Shown here in pieces: positions 19,118 to 28,093 of a stretch of DNA of 64,000 nucleotides. The DNA lies in NCBI RefSeq assembly GCF_001509475.1, contig NZ_LLZG01000001.1, positions 62,001 to 126,000 on the forward strand. The letters run 5' to 3'. Both the position numbers and the translations under genes were made by a program. The notes below the pieces were generated by a model. The model ran no database searches, was not told the origin of the DNA, and saw only the letters and a list, made by a program, of their open reading frames with translations. Source of the DNA: Streptomyces regalis. Its GTDB lineage: Bacteria > Actinomycetota > Actinomycetes > Streptomycetales > Streptomycetaceae. Numbering within the stretch: position 1 is the first letter of the stretch; every line of letters starts with the position of its first letter.

Positions 19118-19164
19118 TCGGCCTCCGTCTTCCCCGGCGGAGTGAGCGGTGCGACGATGCCGGG

Positions 19165-20667
19165 ATGATCACATCCCCGGACCCTCTCGACGGCCGCTCC
19201 CCGGGCCGAAAGCTCCAGGTGGAGACCCACGGCCTCGACGTGATCGCGGACACCGAACGCAAAGGCACCCCACGGACCCTGTTCTGGCCCTGGTTCGGGG
19301 CCAACGTGTCCATCCTGGGCCTGAGTTACGGTGCCTTCGCGCTCGGCTTCGGGATCTCGTTCTGGCAGGCTCTGGTCGCCGGAGTCGTCGGCATCGTCTT
19401 CTCCTTCCTGCTGTGCGGGTTCGTCGCCGTGGCCGGGAAACGCGGCTCCGCGCCGACGATGGTGCTCGGCCGCGCCGCGTACGGCGTGCGCGGCAACCGC
19501 CTGCCGTCGGTGATCTCCTGGATCCTCACCGTCGGCTGGGAGACCGTGCTGTGCGCCCTCGCCACCATGGCGACCGCGACCGTGTTCGGCAGGCTCGGCT
19601 GGGGCGGCGGTACGGGGACGAAGGTGGTCGCCCTCGTCCTGGTGGGCGTGCTGACCGTGGTCGTCGGTGTCATGGGCTTCGACCTGATCATGCGGCTGCA
19701 GACCGTGATCACCGTGGTCACGGGTGTGCTCACCGTCGTCTACGTCGCCCTCGTCGCCGACCACATCCACTGGTCCGCCGTCAGCGCCGTACCGGCGGGC
19801 TCCGCCCAGGAGTTCATCGGCGCGCTCGTCTTCATGATGACCGGCTTCGGCCTCGGCTGGGTCAACGCGGCCGCCGACTACTCCCGTTACCTGCCGCGCA
19901 CCGCGTCGAGCGGGGGCGTGATCGGCTGGACCGCCTTCGGCGCCTCACTGGCGCCGCTGCTCCTGCTGGTCTTCGGACTCCTGCTGGCCGGTTCCTCCGA
20001 CGAGCTCAGCGCCGCCGTCGCCGCAGACCCGATCGGCGCGTTGACGACGATCCTGCCGACCTGGTTCCTGGTCCCGTTCGCCGTCGTCGCCGTCCTCGGC
20101 CTCGTCGGCGGCGCGGTCCTCGACATCTACTCCTCGGGCCTGGCCCTGCTCTCGGCGGGCCTGCGCGTGCCCCGCTATGTGGCCGCGCTGGTCGACGGCC
20201 TCCTGATGATCGTGGGCGCGGTCTACATCGTGTTCGTCGCCGACGACTTCCTCGGCTCGTTCATGGGCTTCCTCACCACGCTCGGCGTCCCCATCGCCGC
20301 CTGGTGCGGCATCATGCTCGCCGACCTGACCCTGCGCCGCCGCGACTACGACGAGCCCGACCTCTACCGCCCGACCGGCCGCTACGGCGACGTACCGTTC
20401 ACTCCGCTGCTCCTGACCCTCACTGCCACGGCCCTCGGCTGGGGCCTGGTCACCAACTCGGCGGCGGGCTGGCTGGAGTGGCAGGGCTATCTCCTCGGCC
20501 CACTGGGCCTGGGCGGCAGGTCCGGCGATTGGGCGTACGCCAACCTCGGAGTCCTTGCCGCCCTCGCGCTCGGCTTCCTCGGCACGCTGGTGCTGCGGCG
20601 CGGGCGCGTCCGTGAACAGGAGGCGCAGGTGCCGAGCCCGGCGGCGGACGAGGGGGCGGCCGTATGA
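19165..20667 (+). CDS. NCS1-family nucleobase/cation symporter (cytosine-purine permease-like)
   Basis: 500 residues with about twelve hydrophobic helices. The N-terminal LFWPWFGANVSILGLS and early GAxxG pattern match the purine-cytosine permease branch of NCS1 transporters. It imports a nucleobase, hydantoin or similar compound; substrate unknown. No ribosome site precedes ATG 19165, but GACGAT ends seven bases before it, close to a -10 spaced for a leaderless transcript. The stop overlaps the next gene by ATGA, starting a three-gene coupled operon with an isochorismatase-fold hydrolase and a peptidase E-like protein. Confidence 0.9.
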   Translation: MITSPDPLDGRSPGRKLQVETHGLDVIADTERKGTPRTLFWPWFGANVSILGLSYGAFALGFGISFWQALVAGVVGIVFSFLLCGFVAVAGKRGSAPTMVLGRAAYGVRGNRLPSVISWILTVGWETVLCALATMATATVFGRLGWGGGTGTKVVALVLVGVLTVVVGVMGFDLIMRLQTVITVVTGVLTVVYVALVADHIHWSAVSAVPAGSAQEFIGALVFMMTGFGLGWVNAAADYSRYLPRTASSGGVIGWTAFGASLAPLLLLVFGLLLAGSSDELSAAVAADPIGALTTILPTWFLVPFAVVAVLGLVGGAVLDIYSSGLALLSAGLRVPRYVAALVDGLLMIVGAVYIVFVADDFLGSFMGFLTTLGVPIAAWCGIMLADLTLRRRDYDEPDLYRPTGRYGDVPFTPLLLTLTATALGWGLVTNSAAGWLEWQGYLLGPLGLGGRSGDWAYANLGVLAALALGFLGTLVLRRGRVREQEAQVPSPAADEGAAV

Positions 20668-21212
20668 CCGCCGGGTGGCTCGCCGTCATCGACATGCAGC
20701 GCGTCTTCGCCGACCCCGACAGCCCCTGGGCCTCCCCGCGATTCGCCGAAGCGGCGGCAGGCGTACGGCGCCTGCTGCCGGCCTTCGGGGACCGGGTCGC
20801 CTTCACCCGTTTCGTGGCACCCGGAGAACCGGAAGGCGCCTGGCGGACGTACTACGAGCAGTGGCCCTTCGCCCTGCAACCGCCAGAGGCCCAACTCTGG
20901 CAGCTGACGGACGAGTTCATGGATCAGGCACAGCACGTACTGGACGCCACCACCTTCGGCAAATGGACCCCGGAACTCGCCCGACGAGCCACCCCGGAAG
21001 GCCGCCTGGTCCTGGCCGGCGTCAGCACCGACTGCTGCGTCCTGTCGACAGCCCTGGCGGCCGCTGACGCGGGCGTCGAGGTGCTGGTGGTCGCCGACGC
21101 CTGCGCGGGTGCGGACGACGACTCGCACGCCAAGGCGTTGCAGGTGCTGGACCTGTACCGGCCGTTGATCCGGGTGACGACGGTCGCCGAGCTGCTGGAG
21201 GAGACGACATGA
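20664..21212 (+). CDS. Isochorismatase-family cysteine hydrolase
   Basis: 182 residues. The catalytic triad of the superfamily is visible: Asp10 (VIDMQ), Lys100 (FGKW) and Cys125 (STDCCVLS; Cys124 adjacent), with a cis-peptide-type VSTDCC loop. Relatives hydrolyse small amides such as nicotinamide, N-carbamoyl compounds or biuret. Overlaps the permease stop (ATGA) and its own stop overlaps the next start. Together with a nucleobase permease the context suggests degradation of an imported ureide or amide (inference). Confidence 0.9.
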   Translation: MTAGWLAVIDMQRVFADPDSPWASPRFAEAAAGVRRLLPAFGDRVAFTRFVAPGEPEGAWRTYYEQWPFALQPPEAQLWQLTDEFMDQAQHVLDATTFGKWTPELARRATPEGRLVLAGVSTDCCVLSTALAAADAGVEVLVVADACAGADDDSHAKALQVLDLYRPLIRVTTVAELLEETT

Positions 21213-21976
21213 GCCACCCGCATCGCCTGGCCCTGGTCGGTGGAGGTTTCTCCACCGACGAGGACGGCCTGTTGGACGACTGGGTGCTGGGGCAGGCGCG
21301 TACGCCTCGCCCCAAGGTCTGCTTCCTGCCCACCGCCAGCGGTGACGCCCCCGCGTACATCGAGAAGTTCCTCGCCGCCTTCCGTGCCCGCCCGGACTGC
21401 GAGCCCTCCGTCCTGCGCCTGTTCGACAGGAAGCTCGACGACGACGCGCTGCGTGCGTTCGTGCTCGCTCAGGACGTCGTCTATGCGGGCGGCGGCAACA
21501 CAGCCAACCTCCTCGCCGTGTGGCGCGTGCACGGCGTGGACCGCCTGCTGCGCGAGGCCTACGACCAGGGAAGCTTGCTGTGCGGTATCAGCGCGGGCGC
21601 CAACTGCTGGGCGGAGGCCTCGCACACCGATTCCTTCGGCCCGCTCACCTTCCTGCCGGACGGCCTGGGCCTGCTGCCGGGTTCGGTGTGCCCGCACTAC
21701 GACAGCGAACCCGGGCGCCGCCCTTCCTACCGGTCGGCCGTGGCGACGGGCGCCCTGCCCGCAGGGTGGGCCCTCGATGACGGCACCGGCGCCCTCTTCA
21801 CGGACGGTCGGCTCACGGAGACCGTGTCCCGGGTTCCGGGGGCGTACGTGTACCGGGTGACGGACGGGGGCGGTGACGTCGACGAGCGTGTGCTTGCGTG
21901 CCGGGTCCTGTCCCGCGGCACCGGCACGGGCACTGGCGCCGGCACCGACGCCGAAGCCGCGGACCTGCGGCGATGA
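21209..21976 (+). CDS. Peptidase E-like serine hydrolase (family S51)
   Basis: 255 residues, start overlapping the previous stop. Visible family features are an N-terminal GGGFSTDEDGLLD strand-loop, the YAGGGNTANLL segment and the nucleophile elbow GISAGAN with Ser128, followed by PHYD. PepE-type enzymes cleave N-terminal Asp dipeptides; divergent members occur in catabolic operons and may act on other acyl-amides. It is the last gene of the permease operon and converges on the peptidoglycan-binding protein gene with 18 bases between stops. Confidence 0.88.
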   Translation: MSHPHRLALVGGGFSTDEDGLLDDWVLGQARTPRPKVCFLPTASGDAPAYIEKFLAAFRARPDCEPSVLRLFDRKLDDDALRAFVLAQDVVYAGGGNTANLLAVWRVHGVDRLLREAYDQGSLLCGISAGANCWAEASHTDSFGPLTFLPDGLGLLPGSVCPHYDSEPGRRPSYRSAVATGALPAGWALDDGTGALFTDGRLTETVSRVPGAYVYRVTDGGGDVDERVLACRVLSRGTGTGTGAGTDAEAADLRR

Positions 21977-21994
21977 CCAGTCGAGGCCGAGAAG

Positions 21995-22909
21995 TCACGG
22001 CTCCGAGGTCTCGGATTCCAGTGACCTCCGGGTCGCTTTGCCGTAGACGCCGGACTCGTCGCTGAGGATGACGCGGGTGAGCTGGTAGGTGCGCACCGCG
22101 CTCTCGACCTCGCGGTCGTAGTCGGCGTCGACGGCTCCGCCGTAGTAGCCGATCTGGCGGAGGCGGAGCTGGAGTTCGGTGACTTCCGGTCCCTGGTCGG
22201 CGAGGCGGAGGACCGGGGCCGCGTCCTGCGGGGCGCTCGGCGCGGGGGTGGGGGAAGCACTTGCGGTGGTGCCGGGGCCGGACGGGGTGCCGGTCGGCGT
22301 GGGGGAGGGGTTCGGATCGTCCGAGCCGCCCGTCGGGGGCGTACTCGGCGACGCGGTCGGGCTCGGGGACGCCGCCGCGGAGGATGTGCCTTCCGACTGC
22401 TCCCCAGGGGAGTTGTCCTCCGGGGCCGAACCGTCGGGCAGAGGCGCCCGCACACCGTCGGGGAGTGCCCCCTCCCGCGAGGGGCTGTCGTACGTGAAGA
22501 GCCCGCTGGCGAACGCTCCCGTCAGCAGGAAGGCCAGTGCGGCGCACACTCCGGTGATCACAAGGGTGTAGCGTCCGCGCCAGGTGCTCGCCGGCGACTG
22601 CGGGTCCGCCGACTGCCGTTCGTCTTCGCCGAGTTGGGGCACCTCGGAGAGGCCGGGGTCGACGGCGGGCGGCGCCGTCGAGGGGACGAGGGGCGGGCCG
22701 TCCGGATCCCCGTCGTCCGCCGAGCCGCCACCGAGCTCCACGAACGGCCGTATCCGCACCGGATCGAAGTCCTCCGCGGCCGCCGCCTCAGCCGTGCGCG
22801 TCTCGCGATGGGCGTCGGACGCGAGGCGGCCGCACGAGCAGGCCGGTGTGCCGTCCGTTGCCCGAGGGGTGCCGCACTCGGGGCAGACAGGGCCGTTCGG
22901 TTCGCTCAC
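21995..22909 (-). CDS. Membrane-anchored peptidoglycan-binding protein with N-terminal zinc-ribbon
   Basis: 304 residues from GTG 22909, selected because GGAGAGG sits eight bases upstream and the N-terminus becomes a small Cys-rich knuckle (C9, C12, C24, C26; CPECG and CSCG). An acidic linker, one transmembrane helix (about 112-135), a long Pro/Ser/Thr/Gly-rich external linker and a C-terminal PG_binding_1 domain (about 225-295; LQLRLRQIGYYGGAVD, YDREVESAVRTYQ) follow. Probably anchored with its C-terminus in the cell wall; the cytosolic Cys knuckle suggests signalling or protein contact. The open frame extends further upstream but without coding character. Confidence 0.82.
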   Translation of the reverse strand: MSEPNGPVCPECGTPRATDGTPACSCGRLASDAHRETRTAEAAAAEDFDPVRIRPFVELGGGSADDGDPDGPPLVPSTAPPAVDPGLSEVPQLGEDERQSADPQSPASTWRGRYTLVITGVCAALAFLLTGAFASGLFTYDSPSREGALPDGVRAPLPDGSAPEDNSPGEQSEGTSSAAASPSPTASPSTPPTGGSDDPNPSPTPTGTPSGPGTTASASPTPAPSAPQDAAPVLRLADQGPEVTELQLRLRQIGYYGGAVDADYDREVESAVRTYQLTRVILSDESGVYGKATRRSLESETSEP

Positions 22910-22934
22910 GAGGGGTACCTCTCCGTGCAGATGT

Positions 22935-24318
22935 TCAGAATTCAAGCAGACCTTCTGCACGTGATCTCCATGAGCCCGGGAATTGGCGGAACCGGTCTCT
23001 CCGGACCGTCGAGAACCGGCCGCCCCGGCCCAGCAGCGCTGTGTCCCGGGGCGCGGGGCCCCGGGACACTCTGTGGTTGCGCGGGTCGGCGTCCGGTCGG
23101 GCGGCGTCGAGGGCTTCGGTGATCTCAGGCTCACGGCGGCGGTCAGGGCCGGCAGCACGCCTGGCCGACGATGTCGCCCTCCGCGGCCACCGGTGAGAGG
23201 CGAGCACCCGGCGCTCGCCGAGCGTTTCGGCGGCGGGCATGCTGACCTCGAGCCCGCGGCACACCTGCGCCATGCCGCCACGCCGCCCGAGGGAGATCAC
23301 GAAGGCGAACTGGCCGAGCCCGACCGCCGACGCATCGATCCCCGACTCCACGGCGAGCGAGAATGTCGCGGTGATGTTGGCCCACTCGGCGTCCAGCCAG
23401 TCGAGGGCTCCGTCACGGGACAGGTCGGGAAGCGCGGGAGGTTGCTGCGACACGATGACCGGCACGGGGGTGACGACCAGCTCGATCACCTCTGTCACGG
23501 CCGGCATGCCGCTCAGGCAGTAGTCGCCCAGCCGGGCGATCGCCGGTCCGGGGTCCGCCGCGGCGTCGTCGGCACGGGCGGCCTGCCGCAGCAGGTCGTG
23601 CATCCGGTAACGGCCCGCCGCCGACTCCTGGACCGGATGGACGTCGACCAGGTCCTCCAGCAGGGAACGGGTGTTGGCCAGCGGGATCCCGGCCAGGGCT
23701 GCGGCGCCGTACGCGTCGATGTCCTCGCCTGGTACGAGCCCCAGCAGCCCGAACATCCTCCGTTGGGCGGGGTCGAGCTGCCGCAGCGACATCTCGAACA
23801 CGTCCGACACCGCCAACTCGCTCTCGCGCAGCCGTTCCATCAGGGTGTCGAGCGTCCACGCGGGCCTGTGTCTGAGCCGCGCGGCGGCCACCCGGATGGC
23901 CAACGGCAGGTTCCCGCACCGGCGCAGCACCTCGCCGACATCGCCGGGACGAGTGCCGCCCGCGGATTCGACGAACAGCTCCGCCGCCTTCTGGGTCGGC
24001 AGGACGTCCAGCGAGATCGGCTGGACGCCGTCCAGCAGCACGATCGCGCCGCCGGCTCCGACTGCCACAGCGCGGCCCGCTCGGCGACCCCGTCGGGAAT
24101 CCTGCCGGGCGGCGACCCGAGCGCGGTCAGCAGCACCCGCAGCGCCTCCCATGCCGTCGATCGCCACCATCGTCGTGTTCCGCGCGGCGCCGAGGAAGGT
24201 GTCCAACTCCGTCCGGCGCCCGGTGAATGCGGTGATGTCGTGCGGCAGGTCATTGCGCACCGGCGCAAGGGCCGGCCTGACCCTGATCCTGGAGGGAGCG
24301 GTGGGCTGACTGATCGCT
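22935..24318 (-). pseudogene. Decayed NB-ARC (AfsR/SARP-type) regulator fragment
   Basis: Minus-strand remains of an NB-ARC/TPR regulator. FTGRRTELD and AIDGMGG mark the start of the nucleotide-binding domain, but the Walker A tail (GVGKT) is absent. A short piece (ALRVLLTALGSPPGRIPDG) lies in another frame, then the original frame resumes at LDGVQPISLDVLP, skipping the Walker B stretch. Winged-helix and RMHDLLRQAA regions remain and the TPR end dissolves. The N-terminal DNA-binding and BTAD domains are missing, with the junction next to the stop of the phosphoribosyltransferase gene. At least two internal deletions or frameshifts plus truncation at both ends make it non-functional as an ATPase. 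End coordinates are approximate. Confidence 0.75.
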
Positions 24319-25653
24319 TCAGAAGGGAGCGGGGAGCCGGTCGGCGTGGGTGGTGAACCAGTCGCGGGCCAGTTCGGCGACGGTGGTGAGGGTGCCGGGT
24401 TCCTCGAAGAGGTGGGTGGCGCCGGGGACGACCGCGATGCGGTGCTCGCAGTGCATCCGGTCGGCGGCGAGGCGGTTGAGGCTGAGCACCTGGGTGTCAC
24501 GGCTGCCGACGATCAACAGGGTCGGCGCCCGCAGGCGGGTCAGCGCCGCCGGGGTGGCCAGGTCGGGGCGGCCGCCGCGGGAGACGACCGAGCGGACGTC
24601 GGAACCGGACAGCGCGGCGGCCTCCAGCGCGGCGGCGGCGCCGGTGCTGGCCCCGAAGTAGGCCACGGGCAGGCCGGTTTCACCGCGCAGCCACAGGGAC
24701 GCGGCGTGCAGGCGCCTCGCCAGCAGCAGGATGTCGAAGACGTTGTGCCGGTCGTGTGCCTCGTCGTCGGTGAGGAGGTCGAGCAGCAGGGTGGCCAGGC
24801 CCGCGCGGTTGAGGGCGGTGGCGACGTACTGGTTGCGCGGGCTGTGCCGGCTGCTCCCGCTGCCGTGCGCGAACGCCACGGCCGCCGACGCCCCCTCCGG
24901 CACCACCAGGCGGGCGCCGACCCGCGCACCGGCGGCCGGGATCAGCACCTCGCGGTCCGACGGCGATACGGGTCCCGCCTGCTCGGTCGGGCCTGCGACG
25001 TCGGGGGAGCGGGGAGTGGCGCGGGCGGCCTCCGCGAGCAGGGACGTGACCTCGGCGTCCGAGACCTGGGCGAAGTTCCGGTACCAGGCGCCCACCGAGC
25101 CGAGGACCTGGTGCGTCTGCGGGCAGACGACGTCGTCCGCCACCTGCCGCAGCCGGGCGACACTGTGTTCCGGACCGACGGGCACGGCGAGCACGATCCG
25201 GGCCGCGCCCTGACCTCGCACGACCCGGCAGGCGGCCTCGGCCGTGGCCCCGGTGGCGAGCCCGTCGTCCACCACGACGGCCGTACGGCCGTCGACCGGC
25301 AGTGCGTCCCGCTCTTGGCGGTAACTCCGTACGCGCCGTTCCAGCTCGGCCCGCTCGACCGACTCGACGGCCTCCTGCTCGGTGGAATCCAGCCCGGCCT
25401 CGCCGATCACGTCCGGGTTGAGGACGCGGACCCCGTGCTCGCCGATCGCCCCGAAAGCCCACTCCGGCTGGTCGGGCACGCCCAACTTGCGCACTACCAG
25501 CACATCCAGCGGGGCGCCGAGGCGGCGGGCCACCTCGGCTGCCACGGGCACCCCGCCCCGCGGCAGCCCCAGCACCACGACATCCTGGCCGCGCAGCTCC
25601 GCCAGCCCCTCGGCCAGGAGCTGCCCGGCCGCCCTGCGGTCGTCGTAACGCAT
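24319..25653 (-). CDS. Phosphoribosyltransferase-alpha/beta hydrolase fusion
   Basis: 444 residues. Residues 1-215 are a type I phosphoribosyltransferase with the PRPP loop VVVDDGLATGAT at 126-137. Residues about 230-444 are a dienelactone-hydrolase-like alpha/beta hydrolase with nucleophile elbow GASTG (Ser336), acid Asp386 (VGSRD) and His414 (GATHLF). I recall the same fusion in mycobacteria (Rv0571c, within the DosR dormancy region). Substrates of either half are unknown. It stands alone, and its 3' end abuts the NB-ARC relic. Confidence 0.9.
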   Translation of the reverse strand: MRYDDRRAAGQLLAEGLAELRGQDVVVLGLPRGGVPVAAEVARRLGAPLDVLVVRKLGVPDQPEWAFGAIGEHGVRVLNPDVIGEAGLDSTEQEAVESVERAELERRVRSYRQERDALPVDGRTAVVVDDGLATGATAEAACRVVRGQGAARIVLAVPVGPEHSVARLRQVADDVVCPQTHQVLGSVGAWYRNFAQVSDAEVTSLLAEAARATPRSPDVAGPTEQAGPVSPSDREVLIPAAGARVGARLVVPEGASAAVAFAHGSGSSRHSPRNQYVATALNRAGLATLLLDLLTDDEAHDRHNVFDILLLARRLHAASLWLRGETGLPVAYFGASTGAAAALEAAALSGSDVRSVVSRGGRPDLATPAALTRLRAPTLLIVGSRDTQVLSLNRLAADRMHCEHRIAVVPGATHLFEEPGTLTTVAELARDWFTTHADRLPAPF

Positions 25654-25838
25654 ACACGCCTCCCGCGCCCACGAGGACGGGAGCCTGTCCCTTCCTCTTC
25701 AGGCTACGACTGTTCGCCCGCGGTCCCGGCACTTGGCGATATCCGGTCGGTACCCCCGAGGCGGTTGCCGTGTTCAATCACTCGTACCGCGTCACGCATC
25801 ACGGCACGAACGGACGGCCCCACACGTCAGGAGGCATC

Positions 25839-27080
25839 GTGATCGCCGCTCCCGAGCCCGGCCCGACCGAACGAGACCTCGTCGAACGCGCTGTGAACCT
25901 GCGGCCCGTGCTGCTCGAACGCCAGCCGGAGACCGAACGGCTCACGCACTACCCCAAGGACACCCACGACGACTTCCTGCGAGCCGGCTTCTACCGGATG
26001 CTCCAGCCGCGCCGGTACGGCGGCTACGAGTTCGGCCTGCCCACCTTCTACCGCGTCGTCACCGAGATCGCCCGCGGCTGCCCCTCCACCGGCTGGGCCC
26101 TGTCGCTCACCGCCGCCCACGTCCTGCAGGTCGCCACGCTCTTCGGAGAGAAGGCGCAGGACGAGATCTTCGGCGCCGACGGCGACTTCCGTGCCGCGTC
26201 CACGGTCGCGCCCATCGGCGTCGCGCAGCCCGACGGCGACGGCCATGTCGTCCTCGACGGCACCTGGCCGTACTCCTCGGGCGCCCCCTACTCCACCCAC
26301 TACGTCGGCCAGACCCTGCGGGCCCCCGACCGGCCCGGCGGCCCACCGGGACCGCCGGTGCTGTTCGTCGCCCCGCGCTCGGTGTGGACGGTGCTCGACG
26401 ACTGGCACGGCGTCCTCGGCCTGCGCGGCAGCGGCTCCAACAGCATCCACATGGAACAGGCCCGCATCCCCGCGTACCTCACCTGCGAGGCGAGCCTGCT
26501 CGACCTGCCGGTCGAGGGCGGCAGCGTCGGCTACGAGCTGCACGGGAACCCCATGTACGCCGGCCGTGCGCCGAGCTTCTACCACGGCGAACTCGCCGCC
26601 ATCATGACCGGCACCGCTTACGCCGCCGCCGACGAGTACGCCCGTGCCATCGCCGACCGCCCCCTCACCCTGGAACCCGACCGCACCCGCGCCGACCTCC
26701 ACGACTACCAGCGGCACCTCGGTGAGGCCCTCGGCGTGATACACACGGCCGAGGCGGCACTGCAGCGCACCGCCGAGGAGTGGATGGAGACCTGCCGGCG
26801 CAACACCACCGGCGACGCCCCCTTCACCACCGCCGAGGACAACCGCCTCGCGCTCATGTTCCTGAACGCGGGCCGGATGACCTGGGACGTCCTGCAGGGC
26901 ACCCTCTTCCGCACGGCCGGTTCCCGGCACGCGCGCGACGGCGAGCGGCTGCAGCGCTACTTCCGGGACGCGGCCACGTACTGGACCCATGTGGGCCCCA
27001 GCATGGCCGAGCCCCTCGCCCGCCGGGTCGGCTGCGACCGCCTGGGGCTGCCCTCCGGCCACATTCCGTTGATCCCCTGA
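25839..27080 (+). CDS. Acyl-CoA dehydrogenase-family flavoprotein (flavin-dependent monooxygenase branch)
   Basis: 413 residues from GTG 25839, chosen for the AGGAGG four bases upstream. The alpha-beta-alpha layout of acyl-CoA dehydrogenases is visible: CPSTGWALSLTAAH in the N-terminal helical part, a middle beta domain (LDGTWPYSSGAPY, WHGVLGLRGSGSNS) and a C-terminal helical bundle. The lack of a clear catalytic Glu and the SGAPYSTH/RGSGSN motifs fit the HpaB/HsaA-like group D monooxygenases, which use reduced flavin from a separate reductase. No reductase gene is adjacent. Substrate unknown, perhaps an aromatic compound. Confidence 0.82.
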   Translation: MIAAPEPGPTERDLVERAVNLRPVLLERQPETERLTHYPKDTHDDFLRAGFYRMLQPRRYGGYEFGLPTFYRVVTEIARGCPSTGWALSLTAAHVLQVATLFGEKAQDEIFGADGDFRAASTVAPIGVAQPDGDGHVVLDGTWPYSSGAPYSTHYVGQTLRAPDRPGGPPGPPVLFVAPRSVWTVLDDWHGVLGLRGSGSNSIHMEQARIPAYLTCEASLLDLPVEGGSVGYELHGNPMYAGRAPSFYHGELAAIMTGTAYAAADEYARAIADRPLTLEPDRTRADLHDYQRHLGEALGVIHTAEAALQRTAEEWMETCRRNTTGDAPFTTAEDNRLALMFLNAGRMTWDVLQGTLFRTAGSRHARDGERLQRYFRDAATYWTHVGPSMAEPLARRVGCDRLGLPSGHIPLIP

Positions 27081-27156
27081 ACAGCCACAGGAATGCTCCG
27101 GTCCGGATCGGGTACGCGAGCAGGACCGCCTGACCGCCGCTACCAGGGGATCTGCC

Positions 27157-27555
27157 ATGGAAACACCCGCGAACGACAACACCGCCACACCGGCCCGGCG
27201 GGCGCTGGACGCGCTGGCCGACAACACCGAGGACAGGGCGGCGATGGACATGCTCGCCGGCAGCGACGTCCTCGTCCCCGTCCCGGACGACGCCGAGCAG
27301 GACGCCACCGACCCGGGCGCCGTGGCGCTGCCGGTCATCGAGAGGGCGGGCGGCGAGCCGGTCGTCCCCGTGTTCACCTCGGAGCCCGCGATGGCCGAAC
27401 TGCTGCCCTTCGTCTCCCGCTACCGCCTGGTACCGCTGGGCGCACTCGCCTCGCAGTGGCCGGCCGACGATCTGGCCCTCACCATAGACGGCGGCTCCGC
27501 ACACCCCCTGACTCTGACGTCGGAGGGCGTACGGACCCTGCTGGCGAGGCCGTAG
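27157..27555 (+). CDS. SseB-domain protein
   Basis: 132 residues. It matches the SseB N-terminal domain (Pfam SseB): an N-terminal helix with DNTEDRAAMDML, a strand pair LVPVPD, and PVFTSEPAMAEL followed by LTIDGGSAHPLTL. Such small proteins are common in actinobacteria, often in several copies, and have no settled function. 76 bases after the flavoprotein gene with no obvious terminator between. Confidence 0.82.
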   Translation: METPANDNTATPARRALDALADNTEDRAAMDMLAGSDVLVPVPDDAEQDATDPGAVALPVIERAGGEPVVPVFTSEPAMAELLPFVSRYRLVPLGALASQWPADDLALTIDGGSAHPLTLTSEGVRTLLARP

Positions 27556-27612
27556 CGCCGGACCACGACGCCAAGGGGATGAGCGGCACCGAAGCCGCTC
27601 CTCCCCTTCGCG

Positions 27613-27800
27613 CGCACAGCGCCTTTCCGGGGTTGAGGACTCCCCCGCGGATCGAACGCCTCTTTCAGCCGCCGCTGCACGGCATGGGCCGCAGGCCCGA
27701 GCGCCTCCGCCACCCACTGCCGCTTGAGCACACCCGCCCCGTGCTCCCCGGTCAGCGTTCCGCCGAGGCGTAGCGCCAGCGCGAAGAAGGACGGGCACGT
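27613..27800 (-). pseudogene. C-terminal relic of an FAD-linked oxidase (glycolate/lactate dehydrogenase type)
   Basis: Minus-strand translation gives LGGTLTGEHGAGVLKRQWV and EAFDPRG, the conserved C-terminal end of GlcD/D-lactate dehydrogenase proteins. The expected ending VLNPGKAL is present, but in a different frame, so a frameshift follows DPRG. The rest of the gene is missing. Confidence 0.7.
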
Positions 27801-27920
27801 CACGAGGGCCTGCCGCTCGTCACTCCGATCCCGATGAGCACCCTCGCCCGCCCCCGCGCGGACCCGGCGACGACCGAGGCCGCCTTCCGCGCCGTACGGG
27901 AACTGCTGCGCCAGGAATGA
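27799..27920 (+). pseudogene. Possible plus-strand C-terminal gene fragment
   Basis: An open tail reading EGLPLVTPIPMSTLARPRAD and ending AFRAVRELLRQE before TGA 27918-27920 has the look of a real protein terminus, but no start or upstream body exists. Family not recognised. Confidence 0.3.
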
Positions 27921-27962
27921 CGGCCGCGGAAGTGACGGCGACTGCCGTGCAACCGCCGTGCG

Positions 27963-27997
27963 GCCTGCTCGACCAGCCTGCTCGACCAGCCCGCTCG
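27963..27997. repeat. 13-bp tandem repeat
   Basis: GCCTGCTCGACCA occurs twice in tandem (27963-27975, 27976-27988) followed by a partial, one-mismatch third copy. Non-coding. Confidence 0.7.
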
Positions 27998-28093
27998 TGC
28001 AGCCTGCGAAGGTCGGCCGGAACTGCCCCCTCTTGCAGGGTGCTTCGGCCGTATGGAGAGGGAAGATCCCACCGGGAGGACTGACGCGAAGGG

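Larger units (their letters stand above)
27556..28093. other. Gene-poor 538-bp stretch with decayed gene ends
   Basis: No intact gene is supported here. It holds a minus-strand FAD-oxidase C-terminal relic, a plus-strand C-terminal fragment ending at 27920, a 13-bp tandem repeat (27963-27997) and the leader of the pqqB gene with GGGAGG near 28075. Confidence 0.7.
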
